Shown here: positions 38,733 to 49,315 of the stretch, in pieces
Layout: each line of letters begins with the position of its first letter
Position numbering within the stretch: position 1 is the first letter of the stretch
The notes under the pieces: generated by a model
What the model was told of the DNA's origin: nothing
The model's input: only the letters and a program-made list of their open reading frames with translations
Databases searched by the model: none
From: Neomicrococcus aestuarii
GTDB lineage: Bacteria; Actinomycetota; Actinomycetes; Actinomycetales; Micrococcaceae
NCBI RefSeq assembly: GCF_014201135.1
Contig: NZ_JACHDR010000001.1
Coordinates: 1-64,000 of the forward strand
Direction: 5' to 3'
DNA length: 64,000 nucleotides
Program-made: the position numbers and the translations under genes

Positions 38733-39788
38733 ATGACTAAGAGTATCGATATTGCAGTAATTCCCGGCGATGGCATTGGCCCAGAGGTCATTACGGAGGC
38801 CGTCAAGGTCTTGAAAGCGGTTGCCGCCGTGGAGCAGCTCGATCTCGCGTTTACCGAGTATGAACTCGGCGCGAAGCACTGGCTTGAGACCCAAGAGACG
38901 CTGAGCGAAGAAACCCTGGCGAAGCTGCGCGAGCACGAGGTCATCCTGTTCGGTGCCGTGGGAGCGGATCCATCCGACACCCGCATTCCGTCCGGCATCA
39001 TCGAGCGCGAGCTGCTCTTGAAGCTGCGCTTCAGCATGGACCACTTCGTGAACCTGCGCCCGGCCAAGTCCTATGACGGCGTGCCCACGCCGCTCGCTAA
39101 CCCCGGAAAGATCGACTTTGTGGTGGTCCGCGAAGGCACCGAAGGTCCTTACGCCGGCAACGGTGGCGTCCTTCGAGCTGGCACCCCTCACGAGATCGCA
39201 ACCGAAGTTTCGCTGAACACCCGTCACGGAGTGGAGCGCGTGGTGCGCGATGCCTTCCGCCGTGCTTCCTTGCGCGAACGCAAGCACCTCACCTTGGTGC
39301 ACAAGCACAACGTGCTGGTCAACGCCGGTCACTTGTGGCGCCGCGCGGTGGAAGAGGTAGCCCCTGAATTCCCCGAGGTCACGCGCGACTACATGCACGT
39401 TGACGCGGCCACCATCTTCATGACCACGGATCCGGGACGCTTTGATGTGATTGTCACGGACAACCTCTTTGGTGACATCCTCACTGACCTCGCTGGCGCC
39501 GTTACGGGCGGCATTGGGCTCGCGGCTAGCGGCAACATCAACATGGACCGCACTGCGCCGTCCATGTTTGAGCCCGTCCACGGCTCCGCTCCGGACATTG
39601 CTGGTAAGGGTCTCGCGGATCCTACGGCAGCCATTTTGTCCGCGGCTTTGCTTCTTGAGCATGTGGGCCAGTACGACGCCGCAGCTCGGGTTGAGCAGGC
39701 AGTGGAAGCGGACATTGCGGCCCGGTTGGGTAGCGGAGCTCGCTCGACGTCGCAGATCGGCGACGCCATCGCCGCACGTGTGGCGTAA
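38733..39788 (+). CDS. leuB: 3-isopropylmalate dehydrogenase
   Basis: The enzyme (about 351 residues) carries out NAD-dependent oxidative decarboxylation of 3-isopropylmalate in leucine synthesis. Signatures include [13 protein letters not shown] at the N-terminus, the substrate region [12 protein letters not shown], and the metal/NAD motif [19 protein letters not shown] then [17 protein letters not shown] 38733 is the correct start: an upstream in-frame GTG (38652) would add 27 unrelated residues and the -10 box lies inside that stretch. A motif variant of the recurrent element sits near the C-terminus. Confidence 0.96.
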   Translation: MTKSIDIAVIPGDGIGPEVITEAVKVLKAVAAVEQLDLAFTEYELGAKHWLETQETLSEETLAKLREHEVILFGAVGADPSDTRIPSGIIERELLLKLRFSMDHFVNLRPAKSYDGVPTPLANPGKIDFVVVREGTEGPYAGNGGVLRAGTPHEIATEVSLNTRHGVERVVRDAFRRASLRERKHLTLVHKHNVLVNAGHLWRRAVEEVAPEFPEVTRDYMHVDAATIFMTTDPGRFDVIVTDNLFGDILTDLAGAVTGGIGLAASGNINMDRTAPSMFEPVHGSAPDIAGKGLADPTAAILSAALLLEHVGQYDAAARVEQAVEADIAARLGSGARSTSQIGDAIAARVA

Positions 39789-39813
39789 TCTGTAAATACT
39801 TTTAGGAGGAACC

Positions 39814-40914
39814 GTGGAAACACTGACTTTTCGTCGTGACCTCTCGCAACAACCCAAGAGCGAGACTGAGCGAGCTGAAATCCTGGCCAATCCAGGATTC
39901 GGTAATTACTTCACGGACCACACGGCAGTTGTCGATTACAGCGTGGATGCCCAAGGTGAAGGATCTTGGCACGACGCCCGAATTGAACCGTATGGCCCCA
40001 TTGCGCTTGACCCCTCTGCTGCGGTCTTGCACTACGGTCAAGAGATTTTTGAAGGTCTCAAGGCCTACCGTCACGCAGACGGTAGCGTCTGGACGTTCCG
40101 TCCCGAGGCCAACGCAGCACGCTTGAACACCTCGGCTCGCCGCTTGGCACTGCCCGAGTTACCAGAGAGCGTCTTCTTGGATGCCTTGCGCGAGTTGGTT
40201 TCTGTCGACGCCGCATGGGTACCCACCGGCGATGGTGAAGCACTGTACTTGCGTCCATTCATGATTGCCACGGAGCCATTCTTGGGCGTGCGCCCAGCAC
40301 GCGAGGTCTCCTTCCGTGTCATCGCGTCTCCAGCGGGTAACTACTTCGGTGGCGAACTACACCCTGTGTCCATCTGGCTCTCCGAGCACTACGCTCGCGC
40401 TGGCCGCGGCGGCACCGGCGAAGCCAAGTGCGGCGGCAACTACGCTGCCTCTCTGGCGGCACAGTTGGAAGCTGAAGCTCAGGGCTGCCAGCAGGTGTTG
40501 TTCTTGGATCAGTTCAACGACAACGCGGTGGATGAGCTCGGCGGCATGAACGTGTTCTTCGTCTTCAAGGACGGACGGATCGTGACTCCAGAACTCAACG
40601 GCAACATCCTGCACGGCGTGACCCGTTCCTCCGTGTTGGAGATCGCGAAGGAACGCGGCCTGCATGCCGAAGAGCGCAAGATCACCCTCCAGGAATGGAA
40701 GGATTCCGTAGCTGACGGAAGCCTTGGCGAAGTGTTTGCGTGCGGTACTGCCGCCGTCATCACGCCAATCGGTGAGCTCAAGACCTCCACCGGATCCATC
40801 GTGACGCCAGCAGCTGAAGGCGAGCCACACTGGAAGGCCATTCGTGCTGAACTTCTTGGCATCCAGACTGGCACCGTTGAAGACACGCGTGGCTGGTTGA
40901 CCCGTTTGGTCTAG
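39814..40914 (+). CDS. ilvE: Branched-chain amino acid aminotransferase
   Basis: A 366-residue class IV PLP enzyme, the last step to Val, Leu and Ile. It has YGQEIFEGLKAYRH near residue 70, the PLP-lysine in GGTGEAKCGGNYAAS, and DELGGMNVFFVF. The GTG start follows a strong AGGAGGAA, 25 bases after leuB, so it is in one operon with leuB. A strong terminator follows. Confidence 0.96.
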   Translation: METLTFRRDLSQQPKSETERAEILANPGFGNYFTDHTAVVDYSVDAQGEGSWHDARIEPYGPIALDPSAAVLHYGQEIFEGLKAYRHADGSVWTFRPEANAARLNTSARRLALPELPESVFLDALRELVSVDAAWVPTGDGEALYLRPFMIATEPFLGVRPAREVSFRVIASPAGNYFGGELHPVSIWLSEHYARAGRGGTGEAKCGGNYAASLAAQLEAEAQGCQQVLFLDQFNDNAVDELGGMNVFFVFKDGRIVTPELNGNILHGVTRSSVLEIAKERGLHAEERKITLQEWKDSVADGSLGEVFACGTAAVITPIGELKTSTGSIVTPAAEGEPHWKAIRAELLGIQTGTVEDTRGWLTRLV

Positions 40915-40956
40915 TTTCTTGACCGAAGAATTCTTTCTTGAAGATCTTCAATAAGT

Positions 40957-40999
40957 CGTAGTCGGTTCTTCCCGAATGGGAGGAGCCGACTACGCTTTT
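40957..40999 (+). terminator. ilvE terminator overlapping the galE promoter
   Basis: CGTAGTCGG (40957-40965) pairs with CCGACTACG (40986-40994), and inner CTTCCC and GGGAGG extend the stem; CTTTTA follows. The 3' arm also supplies the -10 TACGCT of galE. Confidence 0.85.
40991..40996 (+). promoter_or_regulatory. -10 box for galE (leaderless)
   Basis: TACGCT is followed by seven bases and the GTG start at 41004. It lies inside the 3' arm of the ilvE terminator hairpin. Confidence 0.45.
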
Positions 41000-41003
41000 A
41001 AAT

Positions 41004-42038
41004 GTGCGAATTTTAGTTACTGGGGGAGCCGGCTATATCGGCTCGCATACTGTCTTGCAGCTGCTCACCGCTGGCCATGAAGTCTGCGCCGTGGACAACT
41101 ACGTGAACTCGTCCCCGGAAGCGTTGGAACGAGTCTTTGAGCTGGCCGTTGCTGCAACGTCTGCGGAGCCGATCCTCGAGATCGCCGAGATTGACATCAA
41201 CGACGCCACCGCGCTGGATCTGGTCTTCGCTGATTTCAAGCCCGAAGCTGTCATCCACTTCGCTGGCCTCAAAGCGGTCGGCGAATCCGTCGCGCAGCCG
41301 CTCATGTACTACCGCAACAACATCATGGGCACCATCACCTTGCTTGAAGCCATGGCCAAGCACAGCGTGAAGAACCTCGTCTTCAGCTCCTCAGCCACGG
41401 TCTACGGCGACACCAAGACACTCCCCGTGGCAGAAGATGCGCCACGCAGCGTTACCAACCCGTATGGCCGCACCAAGCTCATGATTGAAGAAATCCTGGA
41501 AGACCTCGTGGTCGCAGACCCCGAATGGTCTGTTGGGGTCTTGAGGTACTTCAACCCAGTAGGCGCGCACGAATCCGGACGCATCGGCGAAGATCCGCAA
41601 GGAATCCCGAACAACCTCATGCCGTTCATTGCCCAGGTGGCTGTGGGCCGGCGCGACGCCGTCAACGTCTTCGGCAACGACTATCCCACGGTCGATGGCA
41701 CGGGCGTTCGTGACTACATCCACGTCATGGATCTGGCCCAGGGCCACTTGCAGACCGTGGACTATGTGGTACGAAACTCCGGCTGGCGTTCATGGAACCT
41801 CGGCACCGGCGAAGGCATCTCCGTCCTCCAGCTCATCGATTCCTACTCGAAGGCCTGCGGCCGCGAGCTACCAGTGAACATCACCGATCGACGTGCCGGG
41901 GATATCGCCTCGAGCTACGCCGACGTCACTCGCGCGCGCACCGAACTCGGCTGGTCGGCCACCAAGAACGTGGATGACATGACCGCCGACTCGTGGCGCT
42001 GGCAATCGGCAAATCCGCAAGGCTACCGCGAAAGCTAA
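41004..42038 (+). CDS. galE: UDP-glucose 4-epimerase
   Basis: A 344-residue short-chain dehydrogenase-type epimerase that interconverts UDP-glucose and UDP-galactose. The NAD motif is TGGAGYIGSH, the catalytic segment is SSSATVYGD with YGRTK, and the length and C-terminal DRRAGDIASSYAD are typical. The GTG start has a -10 box seven bases upstream and no ribosome-binding site, consistent with a leaderless mRNA. It probably feeds cell-surface glycan synthesis. Confidence 0.94.
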   Translation: MRILVTGGAGYIGSHTVLQLLTAGHEVCAVDNYVNSSPEALERVFELAVAATSAEPILEIAEIDINDATALDLVFADFKPEAVIHFAGLKAVGESVAQPLMYYRNNIMGTITLLEAMAKHSVKNLVFSSSATVYGDTKTLPVAEDAPRSVTNPYGRTKLMIEEILEDLVVADPEWSVGVLRYFNPVGAHESGRIGEDPQGIPNNLMPFIAQVAVGRRDAVNVFGNDYPTVDGTGVRDYIHVMDLAQGHLQTVDYVVRNSGWRSWNLGTGEGISVLQLIDSYSKACGRELPVNITDRRAGDIASSYADVTRARTELGWSATKNVDDMTADSWRWQSANPQGYRES

Positions 42039-42121
42039 GCCTGTCGGCGAAAAATCAGCCGTACGGGCCTAGGCCTGACACCGGAAACCGAGCTGCGTCG
42101 TCGTCCGGGAAGTGATCCCAC

Positions 42122-42127
42122 TAGAAT
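42122..42127 (+). promoter_or_regulatory. -10 box for the fumarylacetoacetase-family gene (leaderless)
   Basis: TAGAAT is followed by seven bases and the ATG at 42135. An exact copy of the recurrent 13-mer (42092-42104) lies just upstream, where a -35 element would be expected. Confidence 0.55.
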
Positions 42128-42134
42128 CGACAGC

Positions 42135-42899
42135 ATGCGTATTGCTCGATTTGTTGTTGACTCTGATCCTATGTACGGCGTTGTTGAGGGGGACGAAGTC
42201 ACCCAGATCGCGGGTGATCCGTTCTTCCACGGCGTGCAGACCACCGGAACCAAATATTCGCTGGATGATATTCGTCTGGTAGCGCCCATCATTCCGCGCT
42301 CCAAGATTGTGGGCGTTGGCCGCAACTACGCCGACCATGTCAAGGAAATGGGCAACGAAATGCCCGCTTCTCCACTGCTGTTCTTCAAGCCCAACACCTC
42401 CGTGGTGGGACCCAACGAACCCGTGACCTTGCCGTCCTTCTCCGAGGAAGTCTCCTACGAAGGCGAACTCGCCGTCGTGATCGGACGCATCTGCAAGGAT
42501 GTGCCCGCTGAGAAGGCCAAAGATGTGATCTTCGGCTACACATGCGCGAACGATCTCACCGCTCGCGACGCCCAGCGCACCGACGGCCAGTGGGCCCGCG
42601 CCAAGGGCTGGGACGGCTCCTGCCCGATCGGTCCATGGATCGAGACCGAACTGGACACGGACAACCTTCGCGTCACCTCCCGTCTCGACGGCGAAACCCG
42701 TCAAGACGGAAACACCGCAGACATGATCTGGGGCATTCCTGAGCTCATCGCCTACATCTCCGAAGCATTCACGCTGCTTCCGGGCGACGTGATCCTCACG
42801 GGCACCCCTGCAGGTGTGGGCCTGGTCCGCGACGGCCAGCGCTGCGAAGTAGAGATCGAAGGCATCGGCACGCTGCAGAACGTTTTCCGTTCCGCCTAA
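42135..42899 (+). CDS. Fumarylacetoacetate hydrolase family protein
   Basis: A 254-residue FAH-family protein. The metal-binding and active-site region reads FKPNTSVVGPNEPV, VSYEGELAVVIGR and GYTCANDLTARDAQ, and the C-terminal GDVILTGTPAGVG is typical. Members hydrolyse or decarboxylate acyl-pyruvates or oxaloacetate; the substrate here is not known. This gene commonly precedes gltX in Micrococcales. A leaderless promoter lies upstream. Confidence 0.93.
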   Translation: MRIARFVVDSDPMYGVVEGDEVTQIAGDPFFHGVQTTGTKYSLDDIRLVAPIIPRSKIVGVGRNYADHVKEMGNEMPASPLLFFKPNTSVVGPNEPVTLPSFSEEVSYEGELAVVIGRICKDVPAEKAKDVIFGYTCANDLTARDAQRTDGQWARAKGWDGSCPIGPWIETELDTDNLRVTSRLDGETRQDGNTADMIWGIPELIAYISEAFTLLPGDVILTGTPAGVGLVRDGQRCEVEIEGIGTLQNVFRSA

Positions 42900-43000
42900 G
42901 TAGCCGCCTCAGCGCCGCTTAACCGACGCCGCCAGTGAGAGACACCAGTCCCGCACTCGCGGCGTCGTCGTATTCGCAAAGGGTTCACCGCAAGGGGGAC

Positions 43001-43006
43001 TAGAAT
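43001..43006 (+). promoter_or_regulatory. -10 box for gltX
   Basis: TAGAAT lies ten bases before the ATG at 43017, implying a leader of only a few bases. An upstream ATG (43005) falls inside this box and is rejected as the start. Confidence 0.45.
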
Positions 43007-43016
43007 GCTGAACATC

Positions 43017-44531
43017 ATGGCTTCTGAAATTTCAATCCCCACTGTTGATGACTCAACCCCCGTCCGCGTGCGCTTTTGCCCCTCACCCACGGGCACCCCA
43101 CACGTTGGACTGATCCGCACCGCCCTCTTCAACTGGGCCTACGCCCGGCACACCGGCGGCAAGATGATCTTCCGCATCGAAGACACGGACCAAAAGCGAG
43201 ACAGTGAAGAGAGCTACCTGCAGCTCCTTGACGCGCTCAAGTGGCTCGGCATCACGTGGGACGAAGGCGTGGAAGTCGGCGGTCCTCACGAACCGTACCG
43301 CCAGTCCCAGCGCTCGAACATTTACCAGGACGTCATCGCCAAGCTCGTTGCTGGGGGACACGTCTACGAGTCCTACTCCACCCCCGAAGAAATTGAAGCG
43401 CGCCACAAGGCCGCCGGTCGGGACCCCAAGCTGGGCTATGACAACTTCGACCGCGAACTTACCGCAGATCAAATCGCGGCGTTCAAGGCTGAGGGCCGCG
43501 AGCCTGTGCTGCGCGTGCGCATGCCGGACGACGACATCACGTTCAACGACTTGGTGCGCGGCGAAATCACCTTCGCAGCCGGCACCGTCCCGGACTTCGT
43601 GGTGGTTCGCGCCAACGGCCAGCCGCTCTACACGCTGGTCAACCCCGTAGACGACGCTCTCATGGGTGTCACGCACGTCCTCCGTGGCGAGGACTTGCTG
43701 TCCTCAACGCCGCGCCAGATCGCGCTGTACCGCGCGCTCTACGCCATTGGTGTTGCCGAGTACATGCCGCTGTTCGGCCACTTGCCGTACGTCATGGGCC
43801 AAGGCAACAAGAAGCTCTCCAAGCGTGACCCAGAATCCAGCCTGTTCTTGCACCGCGAGCGTGGCTTCATTCCCGAGGGCTTGCTGAACTACTTGGCGCT
43901 TCTGGGCTGGAGCTTGTCCGCCGATGAGGACATCTTCACCGTAGAGCAGCTCGTGGAGAACTTCGACATCCACGACGTCCTCGCGAACCCTGCACGCTTC
44001 GACGTGAAGAAGGCTGAAGCTATCAACGGCACGCACGTGCGCATGTTGGAGCCACAGGTCTTCCGGGATCGCTTGGTGCCGTACCTTCAGCACGCGCAGT
44101 TGGTAGGGGAGACCCTCACCGATCGCGAGAACGAGATCCTCGACGCAGCCGCACCGCTTGTGCAAGAGCGCATTGGCTTGTTGGGTGAAGCGCCGGCCAT
44201 GATGGCGTTCTTGTTCACCGCTGATGAAGACATCGTGGTGGCTCAGGACGCGCTCAAGGGCCTTCCCGGCAACACGGATGAGATCCTCGCGGCAGCTACC
44301 GAAGCGCTCGATGCTGTGGAGACCTGGGACGCTGCCAGCCTCGAGGCAGCCTTGCGCGCCAAGCTCATCGACGAAATGGGCACCAAGCCACGCCTAGCTT
44401 TCGGTCCACTGCGCACGGCAGTCTCCGGCCAGCGCATCTCACCACCCCTGTTTGAGTCCATGGAGATCCTGGGACGCGAGTCTTCCATGAAGCGCATCGC
44501 GGCCTTCGCCAAGGACATAAAAGAGGATTAG
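43017..44531 (+). CDS. gltX: Glutamyl-tRNA synthetase
   Basis: A class I synthetase of about 504 residues that charges tRNA-Glu. The HIGH motif is [19 protein letters not shown] and the KMSKS motif is KKLSKRD. Whether it also charges tRNA-Gln cannot be read from the sequence. ATG 43017 ([10 protein letters not shown]) is chosen because the -10 box overlaps the earlier ATG. The gene is followed by tRNA-Gln and two tRNA-Glu genes, its likely substrates. Confidence 0.96.
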   Translation: MASEISIPTVDDSTPVRVRFCPSPTGTPHVGLIRTALFNWAYARHTGGKMIFRIEDTDQKRDSEESYLQLLDALKWLGITWDEGVEVGGPHEPYRQSQRSNIYQDVIAKLVAGGHVYESYSTPEEIEARHKAAGRDPKLGYDNFDRELTADQIAAFKAEGREPVLRVRMPDDDITFNDLVRGEITFAAGTVPDFVVVRANGQPLYTLVNPVDDALMGVTHVLRGEDLLSSTPRQIALYRALYAIGVAEYMPLFGHLPYVMGQGNKKLSKRDPESSLFLHRERGFIPEGLLNYLALLGWSLSADEDIFTVEQLVENFDIHDVLANPARFDVKKAEAINGTHVRMLEPQVFRDRLVPYLQHAQLVGETLTDRENEILDAAAPLVQERIGLLGEAPAMMAFLFTADEDIVVAQDALKGLPGNTDEILAAATEALDAVETWDAASLEAALRAKLIDEMGTKPRLAFGPLRTAVSGQRISPPLFESMEILGRESSMKRIAAFAKDIKED

Positions 44532-44544
44532 GTCACAAAACGCC

Positions 44545-44583
44545 GGAGTGGGGCATCTCAGTTTGGAAATGGTGCTCCACTCC
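44545..44583 (+). terminator. Hairpin after gltX
   Basis: GGAGTGGGGCA (44545-44555) pairs with TGCTCCACTCC (44573-44583), eleven base pairs with one G-T. There is no T run, but its loop contains the -35 box of the tRNA promoter, so terminator and promoter overlap. Confidence 0.55.
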
Positions 44584-44591
44584 TGTAAAGT
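44563..44591 (+). promoter_or_regulatory. Promoter of the tRNA-Gln/Glu/Glu cluster
   Basis: TTGGAA (44563-44568), a 17-base spacer and TAAAGT (44586-44591) make a near-consensus promoter 66 bases ahead of tRNA-Gln. Confidence 0.7.
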
Positions 44592-44656
44592 AGTTTGTCG
44601 TGCCGGGGAGCAAAAAGAAACGGTTTAGGCCGCTTCTGGATATTCATTCGGCGCAT

Positions 44657-44728
44657 TGGGATATGGTGTAATTGGCAACACTACGGTTTCTGGTACCGTC
44701 ATTCTAGGTTCGAGTCCTGGTATCCCAG
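44657..44728 (+). tRNA. tRNA-Gln (anticodon CUG)
   Basis: A 72-base cloverleaf with acceptor TGGGATA/TATCCCA, anticodon stem ACGGT/ACCGT, loop TTCTGGT (anticodon CTG) and T-loop TTCGAGT. No CCA encoded. Confidence 0.95.
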
Positions 44729-44814
44729 CTTGAAGTTCTTCGGAATTTCAACGATAAAGGGAAAGCAATTAATTCTGTTTCAGTTTTGATTATTTTCTTC
44801 ACATATATCGTGAC

Positions 44815-44887
44815 GGCCCCATCGTATAGCGGCCTAGTACGTCGCCCTCTCACGGCGGTAACGCGGGTTCGAATCCCGCTGGGGTCA
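44815..44887 (+). tRNA. tRNA-Glu (anticodon CUC), copy 1
   Basis: A 73-base cloverleaf: acceptor GGCCCCA/TGGGGTC, anticodon loop CTCTCAC (anticodon CTC), T-loop TTCGAAT. It differs from copy 2 at one base of the anticodon stem (G-T pair here). Confidence 0.95.
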
Positions 44888-44927
44888 CGGTCATATGTGC
44901 AGGGCGTAGCTCTGTCATGTGAGTACT

Positions 44928-45000
44928 GGCCCCATCGTATAGCGGCCTAGTACGCCGCCCTCTCACGGCGGTAACGCGGGTTCGAATCCCGCTGGGGTCA
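44928..45000 (+). tRNA. tRNA-Glu (anticodon CUC), copy 2
   Basis: Tandem near-identical copy of the preceding tRNA-Glu, 40 bases downstream, with a fully paired anticodon stem (CGCC/GGCG flanks). It ends 39 bases before rmlB. Confidence 0.95.
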
Positions 45001-45027
45001 CAAATCTTTTTCTTCATTCCGCTCTTG

Positions 45028-46038
<1,011 letters not shown>

Positions 46039-46053
46039 GGAAAAGGGATTCTT

Positions 46054-47481
46054 GTGGAGTTTTCTCAACAGCTGACCGTTACCCCTGTCCCGAACATTCC
46101 GGGCATGTTCTTGCTGAGTCTTCCCGTCCATGGGGATAACCGTGGGTGGTTCAAGGAGAACTGGCAACGCGAAAAGATGATTGCGTTGGGGCTTCCCGAT
46201 TTCGGGCCGGTCCAGAACAACATTTCTTTCAACGATAAAACCGGTACTACGCGCGGCATTCATGCTGAGCCGTGGGATAAATACATCTCCGTGGCGACCG
46301 GCAAGATTTTCGGCGCGTGGGTGGACTTGCGCGAAGGCGAAAGCTTCGGCCAAACCTTCACCGCCGAGCTGGATGCAGCAAGCGCTATTTTTGTGCCACG
46401 CGGCGTGGGAAATTCCTACCAGACCCTTGAGGACAACACGGCGTACGTGTATCTGGTCAACAATCACTGGTCCGCAGACAAGCAAGCCGAATACACCTTC
46501 TTGAATCTGGCTGATGAGACCGCCGCCATTCAGTGGCCCATCCCGCTTGCCGATGCTGAATTGTCCGCCAAGGATGAGGCCCACCCTCGACTTGCCGACG
46601 TCACTCCGATGGCTAACGCGGTCCGCAAGTACCTGGTCGTTGGCGGAAACGGGCAGTTGGGTAGGGCGCTGCGGACCGCGCTCACCGAAGAGCAGGCCGT
46701 GTTCACCACGCGCGCGGAGCTCGATATTGAACAGCGTGACCTGAGCCAGCCAAACTCGCTCGAGTCGTGGAACCTGAGCGAGTACGCGGCCGTCATCAAC
46801 GCTGCTGCGTACACGGCAGTGGATGCGGCGGAGACCGCTGAGGGCCGTGTGGCCGCGTGGTCCGGCAACGCTGAGGCCGTGGCCCGCTTGGCGAAGGCGT
46901 GCGCAGGTGCCGCGGTTCCCCTGGTGCACGTTTCCACGGACTACGTGTACGACGGCGCAGCTTCCGGCGAGCAGGCAGAAAACGGACACTACGCTCCTTT
47001 GGGCGTCTACGGGCAGAGCAAGGCCGCTGGTGAGCTTGCGGTGTCGATGCTGGAGAAGCACTACATTGTGCGCACGAGCTGGGTGATCGGCGACGGCAAG
47101 AACTTTGTTGAGACCATGAAGTCGCTCGCTGGTCGCGGGATTGCTCCTGCCGTGGTTTCTGATCAGGTGGGACGATTGACCTTTGCTGAGGATCTGGCAG
47201 CCGCCATCCTTCACTTGGTGTCCACCAACGCTCCGTATGGTATCTACAACGTCTCCAACGATGGCGAGCCATGGTCCTGGGCTGACGTGGCGCGAGAGGC
47301 GTTCGAATCAGTGGGCGTTTCCGGGGACGCGGTTTCTGATGTCACCACCGAGGAATACTTCGCAGGCAAAGAAGCGGCCCCGCGTCCACTGAATAGCACG
47401 TTTGATCTGTCCAAAATTAAGTCCACAGGCTTTACGCCACGGGACCAACGCGACGCTCTGAAAAGCTATTTGAACGGATAG
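46054..47481 (+). CDS. rmlCD: Fused dTDP-4-dehydrorhamnose 3,5-epimerase/reductase
   Basis: A 475-residue fusion. Residues 1-185 are RmlC-like (cupin: NRGWFKENWQREKM, TTRGIHAEPWDKYI with the catalytic His, FVPRGVGNSYQTLED). From about residue 190 it is RmlD: KYLVVGGNGQLGRALRTAL, STDYVYDG, YGQSKAAGE. It performs the last two steps to dTDP-rhamnose. The RmlC-RmlD fusion is known in actinobacteria. The GTG start follows AAAAGGG. Confidence 0.94.
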   Translation: MEFSQQLTVTPVPNIPGMFLLSLPVHGDNRGWFKENWQREKMIALGLPDFGPVQNNISFNDKTGTTRGIHAEPWDKYISVATGKIFGAWVDLREGESFGQTFTAELDAASAIFVPRGVGNSYQTLEDNTAYVYLVNNHWSADKQAEYTFLNLADETAAIQWPIPLADAELSAKDEAHPRLADVTPMANAVRKYLVVGGNGQLGRALRTALTEEQAVFTTRAELDIEQRDLSQPNSLESWNLSEYAAVINAAAYTAVDAAETAEGRVAAWSGNAEAVARLAKACAGAAVPLVHVSTDYVYDGAASGEQAENGHYAPLGVYGQSKAAGELAVSMLEKHYIVRTSWVIGDGKNFVETMKSLAGRGIAPAVVSDQVGRLTFAEDLAAAILHLVSTNAPYGIYNVSNDGEPWSWADVAREAFESVGVSGDAVSDVTTEEYFAGKEAAPRPLNSTFDLSKIKSTGFTPRDQRDALKSYLNG

Positions 47482-47509
47482 CTTCACTCATCTAGGGCAA
47501 GATAGGCGA

Positions 47510-49315
47510 GTGACTACTTTGAATTCCTCGAACGAGCCCGAAAACCAAGCGCTCTCGACGATGCATGCTGTCACCACGCTGGAGACAGCGCGGACTGAGC
47601 TGGAAGCTGCCTCTTTTCCACTCGAACTCGGCAGTGCTGCTCAAGCCAGGCGTGAGCGTGAAGCGACCATCAACCAAGTGGAGGACTATGTTCTCCCGCG
47701 GTATAGATCCCTCGACGCACCCTTGCTGGTGGTGGTGGGTGGATCCACCGGTGCCGGCAAGTCCACGCTCGTGAACGCGCTGATTGGACACCCGGTGACG
47801 CGTGCCGGGGCAATTCGTCCCACCACGCGTCAACCGATTCTCTTGCACCACCCCAGCGAAGAACAGTGGTTTTCCACGCAGCGAGTGCTCCCAGGACTGA
47901 ACCGCATCAAGGGGCGTCGTGCGGAGCCGAACGAGCGCGTGATCGCGTCCGAAGCTGGGGACACTCCTGATCCGCAAGCAATCGGTTCAGTGGTGCTTCT
48001 TGCCGAAGAACGCGTCCCGCAAGGTGTCGCACTGCTGGATGCCCCGGACATCGATTCTGTTTCAGACGATAACCGCGCACTCGCCGGTCAGCTCTTGGCA
48101 GCAGCAGATTTGTGGCTGTTCGTCACCACTGCGAACCGTTACGCGGACGCCATCCCGTGGCGTCTACTCGTGGACGCCGCCAAGCGTGACATCACCGTTG
48201 GCGTTGTTTTGGACCGCGTGCCACCAGAGGCCGCCGAGGAAATTGGCGCACACTTGCGCTCGATGCTCAGCGCCGAAGGTCTCTCAGACTCACCGCTCTT
48301 TGTGGTGGAAGAAGCGCGCCTGAACGATCAAGGGATGCTCCCGGCTGAGTCCGTGGCACCCATCCAGAAATGGCTCGGGGACATCGCCGAGGATTCCACC
48401 GGTCGTGCAGGCCTCGCCCGCAAAACCCTCAATGGAGCGGTGCGTCAGTTGGCTGAGCGTATGACCGTCATTGGCGATGCCGAAATGGATCAGGTCAATG
48501 CGGCTGATCGCTTGGCTGAAGATGTTCACGACGCGTATCGCGATGCTGCAGTGGAGATCGATTCCTCCACCAAGGACGGCACCCTTTTGCGCGGCGAAGT
48601 GTTGGCCCGCTGGCAAGACTTCGTGGGAACGGGAGAATTCTTCCGCTCCCTCGAGAGCACCATCGGCAGGCTCCGGGACAGGATCGGATCCTTCTTCACG
48701 GGAAAGCCCGCCCCGGTGCAGACGGTGGAAGACGCGATCGAAACGGGACTCCACGCGGTCATCGTGAGCGCGGCAGCCCGTGCGGCCGAAGTATCCGAAC
48801 AGCGGTGGAAGTCTGAACCGGCCGGCCGCTCCCTGATCGGCACCGAGGACCTCGCACGGGTCTCACCAGGTTTCCAAGACAAGGTCGCCGAGGAAGTCCG
48901 CAATTGGCAGGGCGACCTGCTGGAACTGATTCGTACCGAGGGCGAAGGAAAGCGCATGACCGCGCGCTTGGCCTCGTTCGGCGTCAACGGTGTGGCTGTA
49001 GCCCTCATGATCGTGGTCTTCGCCTCTACGGCGGGCCTCACGGGCATCGAAGTGGGTATTGCGGGCGGTTCCGCGATTGTGGGCCAGAAGCTCCTTGAAG
49101 CGATCTTCGGCGAAGACGCGGTGCGCCGCCTCGCCAAAATCGCTCGCGAACAACTCGGTGAACGCGTTCAGCGCTTGCTCGACGAAGAATCGAATCGTTT
49201 CATCGATCGACTCGACGGCGTTCGCACGCAGGACGAAGTCAACCGACTCATTGCATCTGGACAAGAACTGGCAGCCCTAGCGCACGCCGCGAAGGAGGAT
49301 CATGGTCAAGCATAA
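47510..49315 (+). CDS. Dynamin-like GTPase, first of a pair
   Basis: A 601-residue P-loop GTPase with G1 GGSTGAGKSTLVNALIG (about 85-100), a switch I Thr segment (RPTTRQPILL) and G3 LLDAPDIDS. The C-terminal third has a predicted membrane hairpin (VNGVAVALMIVVFASTAGLTG then GIAGGSAIVGQ) followed by an amphipathic helix. It overlaps the next gene, a second GTPase, by 14 bases. Tandem dynamin-like GTPases are known in actinobacteria (DynA/DynB in Streptomyces septation); orthology here is not proven. The GTG start has only a weak ribosome-binding site. Confidence 0.8.
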   Translation: MTTLNSSNEPENQALSTMHAVTTLETARTELEAASFPLELGSAAQARREREATINQVEDYVLPRYRSLDAPLLVVVGGSTGAGKSTLVNALIGHPVTRAGAIRPTTRQPILLHHPSEEQWFSTQRVLPGLNRIKGRRAEPNERVIASEAGDTPDPQAIGSVVLLAEERVPQGVALLDAPDIDSVSDDNRALAGQLLAAADLWLFVTTANRYADAIPWRLLVDAAKRDITVGVVLDRVPPEAAEEIGAHLRSMLSAEGLSDSPLFVVEEARLNDQGMLPAESVAPIQKWLGDIAEDSTGRAGLARKTLNGAVRQLAERMTVIGDAEMDQVNAADRLAEDVHDAYRDAAVEIDSSTKDGTLLRGEVLARWQDFVGTGEFFRSLESTIGRLRDRIGSFFTGKPAPVQTVEDAIETGLHAVIVSAAARAAEVSEQRWKSEPAGRSLIGTEDLARVSPGFQDKVAEEVRNWQGDLLELIRTEGEGKRMTARLASFGVNGVAVALMIVVFASTAGLTGIEVGIAGGSAIVGQKLLEAIFGEDAVRRLAKIAREQLGERVQRLLDEESNRFIDRLDGVRTQDEVNRLIASGQELAALAHAAKEDHGQA

